Part shown: positions 6,026-11,260 of the stretch, one piece after another
Numbering within the stretch: position 1 is the first letter of the stretch
Layout of the letters: every line of letters begins with the position of its first letter
Source of the DNA: Actinomycetes bacterium
GTDB lineage: Bacteria > Actinomycetota > Coriobacteriia > Coriobacteriales > JAEZXW01
Direction of reading: 5' to 3'
DNA length: 11,260 bases
Assembly: GCA_023419515.1 (NCBI GenBank)
Contig: JAEZXW010000078.1
Span: 1-11,260, forward strand
Position numbers and translations under genes: made by a program
Notes under the pieces: generated by a model
Database searches by the model: none
What the model was told of the DNA's origin: nothing
What the model saw: only the letters and a program-made list of their open reading frames with translations

Positions 6026-7518
6026 TGGCTGGTCACAATCCGCAAAGCACCACCAATCAATACGAGCTGAGCGCGGCAGTCCTCAATCAATTTGGAGCAC
6101 ATATCGTCTCGGTTGAGCCGCAAAGTCCGGCAGACCGTGCGGGATTAACACCCGGGATGTATCTGATTGCTGCTGAAGGCGAGGTGCTTACCGATCTCAT
6201 CCACTGGCAGTGGCTTGCTGACGGTTCTACTGTCACGGTTGAGTGCGCCACGCGCCAAGAAATTGATGCGTTTTTGCAGAGCGATGATGAGGAAGCCGAG
6301 ATTCCCCTTATTGAGGTCGAGCTTGAACGTGTGCCTGGTGAATCGTGGGGGCTAGCATTTGAAACGGCTGTGTTTGATGGGGTGAGGATTTGTCGCAATA
6401 ACTGCACGTTTTGTTTTATGCGTATGCTGCCACCCGATGCCCGAAAAACCCTCATGATTAGGGATGATGATTATCGACTCTCATTTCTTGAGGGTAACTT
6501 TGTGACCTTTACCAACATGAAGGATGAAGATGTTAATCGTGTGATAGAACAGCGGCTCTCACCACTTAATATGTCGCTTCACGCGATTAGCGATGAGGTG
6601 CGCAAAAAGCTCATTGGTCCATATCATAAACGTGGCATCACAGTGCTTGAGACCCTGCTTAATGCTGGTATTGAGATTCACACCCAGATTGTCTTGATTC
6701 CTGGGGTCAATGATGGCGAGGAGCTTGTCAAAACACTTACCTATGTTGAGCAATATCCTGAGATTACATCGCTTGCCATCGTGCCACTTGGATTTACCCA
6801 GTTTCAAAAGCGCTTCGATCGATCATTCAATGATCCAGCGGATGCCAGAGCGGTAATCGAGCTTGTTCGCCCGTTTCAGGAGCGCGCTCGTACATTGACA
6901 GGCACGACAAAGTTTCATCTGGCTGATGAGTTTTATCTCATGGCACAGATTGAGCCACCCGAAGCATATTGGTATGACGACTTTGCCCAGTATTATGATG
7001 GTATCGGCATGTATCGATCGTTTGTGGATGAGTGGAAAGCGATCCTCAAAAATAGACGGCTGCCTCACGATTGCTCTGACGTGCGTCTGACCTTGTTCAC
7101 GGGAGAGGGCTTTGCCCAAGCCTTGCAAGGCCTCGTGGCAACCAGTCCGTTTGCTGAGTATGATGTTGAAGTTAGCGCGGTTAAAAACAAACATTTTGGT
7201 GGCAACGTTGATGTTGCTGGTTTGCTCTGCGCCGATGATTTACTCGATGCCTGCCAGCACGTGGATCGATCGCATGAAGACAAACAGCACCACATCATCA
7301 TCCCAGCACGCACGCTCAATCACAATGACATGTTTCTTGATGATGTCTCTCAAGAAATGTTCAGAAACTCAGCCAATGAGCTTGGGTTTACCATTCATTT
7401 TGCGCCTGAGCATGCGAGTGGGCTCATTGCGTTGATGGATAGTATTTTGAAGTCGAGTACATCACAGGGCGTGATTAACGATACGCACGACAGTCAGGAC
7501 ACAGAAAGTGAGCTTTGA
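6025..7518 (+). CDS. DUF512 family protein: PDZ-like domain plus radical-SAM-type Fe-S domain
   Basis: This 497-residue protein is of the DUF512 family, which pairs an N-terminal PDZ-like domain with a radical-SAM-like core. The PDZ-like part is visible at about 26-65 (SPADRAGLTPGMYLIAAEGE). The Fe-S motif CxxxCxxC is at C123, C127 and C130, followed by FMRMLPPDARKTL, the family signature RDDDYRLSFLEGNFVTFTNM (146-165) and LSPLNMSLHA (178-187). Further blocks are HTQIVLIPGVNDG (219-231), LADEFYLMA (299-307), GIGMYRSFVDEW (326-337), KHFGGNVDVAGLL (389-401) and NDMFLDDVS (434-442). The biochemical role of the family is not established as far as I know. The last 20 or so residues are polar and probably disordered. 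TAATG overlap with ispH; cbiX begins 2 nt after its stop. Confidence 0.9.
   Translation: MAGHNPQSTTNQYELSAAVLNQFGAHIVSVEPQSPADRAGLTPGMYLIAAEGEVLTDLIHWQWLADGSTVTVECATRQEIDAFLQSDDEEAEIPLIEVELERVPGESWGLAFETAVFDGVRICRNNCTFCFMRMLPPDARKTLMIRDDDYRLSFLEGNFVTFTNMKDEDVNRVIEQRLSPLNMSLHAISDEVRKKLIGPYHKRGITVLETLLNAGIEIHTQIVLIPGVNDGEELVKTLTYVEQYPEITSLAIVPLGFTQFQKRFDRSFNDPADARAVIELVRPFQERARTLTGTTKFHLADEFYLMAQIEPPEAYWYDDFAQYYDGIGMYRSFVDEWKAILKNRRLPHDCSDVRLTLFTGEGFAQALQGLVATSPFAEYDVEVSAVKNKHFGGNVDVAGLLCADDLLDACQHVDRSHEDKQHHIIIPARTLNHNDMFLDDVSQEMFRNSANELGFTIHFAPEHASGLIALMDSILKSSTSQGVINDTHDSQDTESEL
7505..7512 (+). promoter_or_regulatory. RBS favouring the ATG start of cbiX
   Basis: AAAGTGAG at 7505-7512, inside the end of the DUF512 gene, is 8 nt before ATG 7521. 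An in-frame TTG at 7515 would leave only 2 nt, too short for normal initiation. Confidence 0.5.
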
Positions 7519-7520
7519 TC

Positions 7521-7967
7521 ATGACATCTCACAACGCTGCAGTTCAAAATAATACAGGCGTAACTTTTAGCACCGATGCAACGACGCAGGCGTGGGGCAT
7601 TGCGCTCATCGCCCACGGATCACGTCACCAAGAAACCGAGCAGGTGGTCGATGAGGTGTGTCGTGTTATGCATGAGTCCCTGCATGATCAGGTAGTGGCA
7701 GTGGAGCCAGGCTTTATGGAGCTTTCTGAGCGCACCATTCCTGATGCTCTTGAGCGCTGTTATCAAGCAGGTGCTCGTGCCATTGTGCTTCTACCGTTTT
7801 TCTTGGTCGATGGCGTGCATGTGTTGCGTGATTTACCTCAAGAAGCGGCTGAGTGGAATACGCGTCGCCCTGATGCTCGTGTGATTGTTGGCAAGACGCT
7901 TTCTGCCCATCCATCGCTTGGACTTTTATTTGCTGATCTTGCCAAACAGGCGCTTGCACACGTATAA
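7521..7967 (+). CDS. cbiX: Short CbiX-type sirohydrochlorin cobaltochelatase
   Basis: This single-domain chelatase of 148 residues is in the size range of short CbiX (about 120-150), not the double-length bacterial form. Family features are IALIAHGSRHQET near the N-terminus (His of HGSR at 32, counting from 7521), the PGFMELSERTIPDAL block, GARAIVLLPFFLVDGVHVLRDLP (second metal-site His in GVHV, residue 100) and a final HPSLGLLF. Both metal-binding His are present. CbiX inserts Co(II) into sirohydrochlorin early in anaerobic cobalamin synthesis. The related SirB inserts Fe for siroheme and cannot be excluded from sequence alone; location next to cobO and the other cob genes favours cobalt. 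About 24 residues before the chelatase fold look disordered. The ATG at 7521 is preferred over TTG 7515 because of RBS spacing. Confidence 0.87.
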   Translation: MTSHNAAVQNNTGVTFSTDATTQAWGIALIAHGSRHQETEQVVDEVCRVMHESLHDQVVAVEPGFMELSERTIPDALERCYQAGARAIVLLPFFLVDGVHVLRDLPQEAAEWNTRRPDARVIVGKTLSAHPSLGLLFADLAKQALAHV

Positions 7968-7971
7968 CTTT

Positions 7972-7978
7972 GAAAGGA
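7972..7978 (+). promoter_or_regulatory. RBS that selects the ATG start of cobO
   Basis: GAAAGGA at 7972-7978 is 7 nt from ATG 7986. The in-frame TTG at 7980 lies 1 nt from it and cannot be the start. Confidence 0.65.
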
Positions 7979-7985
7979 ATTGCTT

Positions 7986-8516
7986 ATGTCATATCAATTT
8001 CGCCCTGAGCAAGATAGCAGCAAAAAAGAGCTTGTCCACGGGTTTATCCAGATCTATACGGGAGAGGGTAAGGGCAAGACAACCGCCGCGCTCGGCCTCA
8101 TGTTTCGTGCGGTTGGGTACGGGCTGGATGCGCGTATGCTGCAATTCATGAAGCACGTCTACACGAGTGAGCAGGCGGCAGCTGAGCGCTTTGGTTTCTC
8201 GATCGAACAGGCGCTTGCGACTGATCCCGACATTGGCTGCCAGGAGATTCTTCAAAAGGCTAAAGACTATCTGGCAGAAGGCGAGGTCGACGTGCTCATC
8301 CTCGATGAAACGGGCGAGGCGTTGCGTCGTGGGTTTATCGACCGATCAGACATCGAAGCATTGATCGAGATGAAACCCGATAAAACTGAGCTTGTGTTTA
8401 CCGGTCGCTATCTGGAGGATAAGATCGGAGACTTGGCTGATCTCATCACTGAGATGAAGCTCCAAAAGCATTATTTTGATGCCGGTGTGTTGGCTCGCAA
8501 AGGTATCGAGTTTTAG
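7986..8516 (+). CDS. cobO: Corrinoid adenosyltransferase, CobO/CobA/BtuR family (short form)
   Basis: This 176-residue P-loop protein of the CobA/CobO/BtuR type transfers the 5'-deoxyadenosyl group of ATP to Co(I) corrinoids, giving the coenzyme form needed by CobU and CobS. Motifs: IYTGEGKGKTTAALGLMFRA (23-42, P-loop), LQFMKH (52-57), VDVLILDETGEAL (101-113), ELVFTGRY (135-142) and DLITEMKLQKHYFDAGVLAR (152-171), closing with KGIEF. The segment between QFMK and LILDE is about ten residues shorter than in Salmonella CobA, and the F-T-W piece that holds Phe91/Trp93 there is missing. The whole protein has no Trp. Family membership is sure; normal adenosyltransferase activity is likely but not certain. 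It follows cbiX by 18 nt and is the last gene before the ileS promoter region. Confidence 0.88.
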   Translation: MSYQFRPEQDSSKKELVHGFIQIYTGEGKGKTTAALGLMFRAVGYGLDARMLQFMKHVYTSEQAAAERFGFSIEQALATDPDIGCQEILQKAKDYLAEGEVDVLILDETGEALRRGFIDRSDIEALIEMKPDKTELVFTGRYLEDKIGDLADLITEMKLQKHYFDAGVLARKGIEF

Positions 8517-8528
8517 GGGCAAACTCAC

Positions 8529-8545
8529 TGCGGCCTCGCGCCGCA
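8529..8545 (+). terminator. Small GC-rich hairpin after cobO, weak terminator candidate
   Basis: TGCGGC-CTCGC-GCCGCA forms a 6 bp stem with a 5 nt loop, 12 nt after the cobO stop. It is followed by AAAAAT, not a T-run, so it does not fit an intrinsic terminator on the + strand. It may be a transcript-end stabiliser or a Rho-related site. Position at the operon end is the main support. Confidence 0.3.
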
Positions 8546-8568
8546 AAAATACCCGCTTAATCATGAGC

Positions 8569-8597
8569 TAATCAGTCGATAGACTTTAAGCTATACT
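8569..8597 (+). promoter_or_regulatory. Candidate sigma-70-type promoter for ileS
   Basis: TATACT at 8592-8597 matches five of six bases of the -10 consensus. With a 17 nt spacer the -35 would be TAATCA (8569-8574), matching only three of six. The predicted start near 8604 would give a leader of about 33 nt. The position in the only sizeable gap before ileS supports it. A hairpin-forming dyad, TGGGTA-AATT-TACTCA at 8597-8612, overlaps the predicted start and could be an operator or a 5' stabilising stem. Confidence 0.45.
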
Positions 8598-8636
8598 GGG
8601 TAAATTTACTCACCAAAATCAGAAAGGATCACGAGG

Positions 8637-11260
8637 GTGGCAAACGACTATAAACAGACGATGAACTTGCCCGTCACGTCGTTTCCCATGCGTGCGGGGC
8701 TGACTAAGAGTGAGCCCGAGCGCCTTAAAAAGTGGGAAGCTGCAGATGTTTATGGCCAGTCGTTAGAGCAAAACAAGGACAACAAGCCATTCATTCTGCA
8801 TGACGGCCCTCCATATGCAAATGGCCCAATTCACATCGGCCATGCGATGAACAAGATCCTGAAAGATATTATTACGCGCTACTGGACACAGCAGGGTTAC
8901 TACGCACCCTACGTTCCCGGCTGGGATTGCCACGGTCAGCCGATCGAGCACAAAATCGAGGAGAAGCTCACCACTGAGGTCTTTCGTCAGACACCTCAGG
9001 CAAAAATCCGTGAGCTCTGTCGTGATTATGCGACCGAGAACGTAAACCTGCAGCGTGAGGGCTTTAAGCGCCTCGGCGTGCGCGGTGAGTGGGACAACCC
9101 TTATCTAACGTATAAACCTTCATACGAAGCGGCTGACGTCTCAATTTTTCGTGATATCTATAAGACAGGTGCCATCTATGAGGGTAAAAAGCCAGTACAC
9201 TGGTGTAAATCTTGTCATACGGCACTTGCCGAGGCTGAGATTGAGTATGCAGATGTAACTTCGCATTCGATCTACGTGGCGTTTCCTGCGGTTGAGACCC
9301 CTTGCGCCTTTGCCGCACTTGTGCCTGAGCTTAAGGCGAAGGGTGCGGCGCTCTCATACGTCATCTGGACGACGACGCCGTGGACCTTGCCAGCAAACGT
9401 TGCTGTAGCACTTGCTGCTGATGCCACATACGTTGTTGTGGTGCCGAACGAGCTGAATGCGTCCAAGCCTCAGTATTACCTCGTAGCAGCCGAACTCGTC
9501 GACGCCTTTGCGGCAGCCTGCAATCTGGGTGAGCGTGATGTCGACTGGCAGCTTGCGCGTGACCCTCAGACCAATGAGGTCATCGAGTGCGTTGGTCGCG
9601 ACCTTGAGCGCGAGAAATATTATCACGTTATTCATGAAGATCGCACCGGCTTGGTCATTCTTGGTGACCATGTTGGGTTGACCGATGGTACGGGTTGCGT
9701 TCACACCGCTCCTGGTCACGGTCAAGAAGACTATCAGGTCGCCCTAGAGTACGATCTGCCCGTAGTCATGCCCGTTGATGATAATGGTGACTACACGCTG
9801 GCTGCCTCTGAGCGCTTTGTTGGTATGAACATTGATGAAGCCGCTGATGTTATCTTGCCATTTTTGGAGTCGAAGGGTGCTCTGGTAGGTCATGGCACCA
9901 TTGAGCACAGCTACCCCCATTGCTGGCGCTGCAAGAATCCTGTCATCTTTAGGGCAACCAAGCAGTGGTTTGTCTCGATGGATAAGACGGGCATTCGCGA
10001 GGCTGCGCTCGATGCCATCCACAACAAGGTGACCTGGTATCCAGCCTGGGCATCAAACCGAATCGGCGCTATGATCCAGGATCGTCCTGACTGGTGCATT
10101 TCGCGCCAACGCTCATGGGGCGTGCCGATCCCTGTCTATCACTGCGAGAAGTGCGGAGAAGTCATCGCCACCGATGAAACCTTCGATAAGATCATCGATC
10201 TGTTTGAACACGAGGGAGCCGATGCCTGGTTTACTCGCAAGCCTCAGGAGTACCTTGGTGATGAGATCACCTGCCCTCATTGTGGCGCTGGTGTTGAGCA
10301 CTTTATCCCCGAGTCAGACATTCTCGATGTGTGGTGGGAGTCAGGTGTCTCGCACACGGGTGTACTTGAGGTCTATCCAAACTTGAGCCGTCCAGCTGAT
10401 CTCTATCTTGAGGGCTCTGACCAGCACCGCGGTTGGTTCCAAAGCTCAATGCTCACGAGTATCGGTGCCTATGGTGAGTCACCGTATAAGGGAGTGGTCT
10501 CAAACGGCTTTATCAACGATGAACAAGGCCGCAAGATGTCCAAGTCCATCGGTAATGTGGTTGATCCCAATGAGGTCGCAGACAAGATGGGTGCTGAGAT
10601 CATTCGTCTGTGGGTGGCTTCAACCGATACCTCGCAAGATGTCCAAATTTCCGACAACATCCTCGAACGCACCTCAGATGCCTATCGCCGCATCCGCAAT
10701 ACCTTGCGCTTCTTGATCTCAAACCTCTACGATTTTGATGCCAATGCAGATAGTGTTGCTTTTGACGAGATGCCCGGCCTTGACCAGCTCATGATGGCAC
10801 GCTTGAGTCAGCTGCATGATCAGGTGACGGCAGGTTATGAGAGCTATCGTTTCCATACGGTTTATCGCGCTTTCTATGACTTTATCGTCACAGAGCTTTC
10901 AAACGTTTATATGGACGCGGCAAAAGATCGCCTCTACGCTGATGCTCCTCATTGGAAATCGCGCAGGAGTGCCCAGACCGTCTTAGCACACGCCTTGAAG
11001 CTCTTGGTTCACGAGATGCAGCCGATCCTTGTCTTTACTTGCGATGAGGCTCTCGAGCACATGCCTGAGTCATTGCGCGATGGCAAGGAGTTTGCTCAGC
11101 TTTTGCTGTGGTACACGCCTGTGCTTGATCCCCATGATGTCAAGACGGGTGAGCTTTTGGAAATCCTGCGCGCACTCATGGTGGTGCGTGAGGCGACAAC
11201 CAAGGCGCTCGAGGCAGCACGCTCAACCGATCTTATTAACAAGAGCCAAGAGGCTGCCGT
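8637..11260 (+). CDS. ileS: Isoleucyl-tRNA synthetase (partial, 3' end outside window)
   Basis: A class Ia aminoacyl-tRNA synthetase that charges tRNA-Ile in the cytoplasm. 874 codons are in the window without a stop. The start is GTG at 8637 (reads MANDYKQTMNLP), with AAAGGA at 8623-8628 as RBS. Landmarks: GPIHIGHAMNK with the HIGH motif at 66-69; PGWDCHGQPIEHK (most bacterial IleS have GLPIE); the CP1 editing domain with WTTTPWTLPAN (from W244) and HTAPGHGQEDY (356-366); a C503-x2-C506 / C546-x2-C549 pair that looks like a zinc knuckle; DVWWESG (564-570); SDQHRGWF (from 594); and KMSKS at 633-637. The anticodon-binding domain has begun by the window edge; any C-terminal zinc site lies beyond it. 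The gene has its own likely promoter and is probably transcribed apart from the cob genes. Confidence 0.96.
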   Translation, partial: MANDYKQTMNLPVTSFPMRAGLTKSEPERLKKWEAADVYGQSLEQNKDNKPFILHDGPPYANGPIHIGHAMNKILKDIITRYWTQQGYYAPYVPGWDCHGQPIEHKIEEKLTTEVFRQTPQAKIRELCRDYATENVNLQREGFKRLGVRGEWDNPYLTYKPSYEAADVSIFRDIYKTGAIYEGKKPVHWCKSCHTALAEAEIEYADVTSHSIYVAFPAVETPCAFAALVPELKAKGAALSYVIWTTTPWTLPANVAVALAADATYVVVVPNELNASKPQYYLVAAELVDAFAAACNLGERDVDWQLARDPQTNEVIECVGRDLEREKYYHVIHEDRTGLVILGDHVGLTDGTGCVHTAPGHGQEDYQVALEYDLPVVMPVDDNGDYTLAASERFVGMNIDEAADVILPFLESKGALVGHGTIEHSYPHCWRCKNPVIFRATKQWFVSMDKTGIREAALDAIHNKVTWYPAWASNRIGAMIQDRPDWCISRQRSWGVPIPVYHCEKCGEVIATDETFDKIIDLFEHEGADAWFTRKPQEYLGDEITCPHCGAGVEHFIPESDILDVWWESGVSHTGVLEVYPNLSRPADLYLEGSDQHRGWFQSSMLTSIGAYGESPYKGVVSNGFINDEQGRKMSKSIGNVVDPNEVADKMGAEIIRLWVASTDTSQDVQISDNILERTSDAYRRIRNTLRFLISNLYDFDANADSVAFDEMPGLDQLMMARLSQLHDQVTAGYESYRFHTVYRAFYDFIVTELSNVYMDAAKDRLYADAPHWKSRRSAQTVLAHALKLLVHEMQPILVFTCDEALEHMPESLRDGKEFAQLLLWYTPVLDPHDVKTGELLEILRALMVVREATTKALEAARSTDLINKSQEAA

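Noticed and set aside
2130..7275. Repeated CGATCG/GATCGATC strings (for example near 2132, 6816, 7015 and 7264)
   Set aside because: They fall in coding frames as common Asp/Arg/Ile/Ser codons and show no regular spacing or flanking repeat, so I see no functional array.
8632..8648. GAGGGTGGCAAACG before and across the ileS start, resembling the T-box antiterminator core GGGTGGNACC
   Set aside because: The stretch is the start codon and first codons of ileS, the ACC part does not match, and there is no room for stem I or a specifier loop downstream of the likely promoter.

Overview
The window holds eleven complete or partial genes plus one gene end. All are on the + strand and packed almost without gaps. 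GC content looks to be around 50% (estimated by eye). SD sequences are of the AAAGGA type, with some GTG and TTG starts. Protein motifs (GRDTTT in Cmk, the CFMRMLP variant of the DUF512 radical-SAM protein, GQPIE in IleS) and the cmk-plsC-ispH-DUF512 order suggest an anaerobic actinobacterium of class Coriobacteriia, perhaps an Eggerthellales member of moderate GC such as Cryptobacterium. That placement is inference from memory, not a database result.

Layout: (1) 2-696: the tail of an unidentified gene, translationally coupled (ATGA overlap) to a divergent cobU/cobP-type adenosylcobinamide kinase/guanylyltransferase. (2) 803-3696, after a gap of about 105 nt: cobT, cobS and cobC, the remaining steps of cobalamin nucleotide-loop assembly. 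(3) 3715-7518: a housekeeping block of cmk (CMP kinase), plsC-like acyltransferase, ispH (last step of the MEP isoprenoid pathway) and a PDZ/radical-SAM DUF512 protein. (4) 7521-8516: cobalamin genes again, with a short CbiX-type cobaltochelatase and a CobO/BtuR-type corrinoid adenosyltransferase. (5) 8637-end: ileS, with its own likely promoter, running off the window.

From cobT to cobO every junction is short (overlaps or gaps under about 70 nt) and no terminator is visible, so one long transcript is plausible. It would mix B12 genes with membrane-lipid, isoprenoid and nucleotide genes. Within the B12 set, CbiX would act early (cobalt insertion) and CobO would adenosylate the corrinoid. CobU would make AdoCbi-GDP, CobT alpha-ribazole-phosphate, CobS would join them in the membrane, and CobC would remove the phosphate. 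Corrin-ring genes are not in the window.

I see no mobile element, CRISPR array, tRNA/rRNA or convincing riboswitch, and no clearly new multi-gene system. The points most worth a second look are the long polar insert in CobS, the CobO that lacks the usual Phe/Trp motif, the divergent CobU, and the interleaved gene order.
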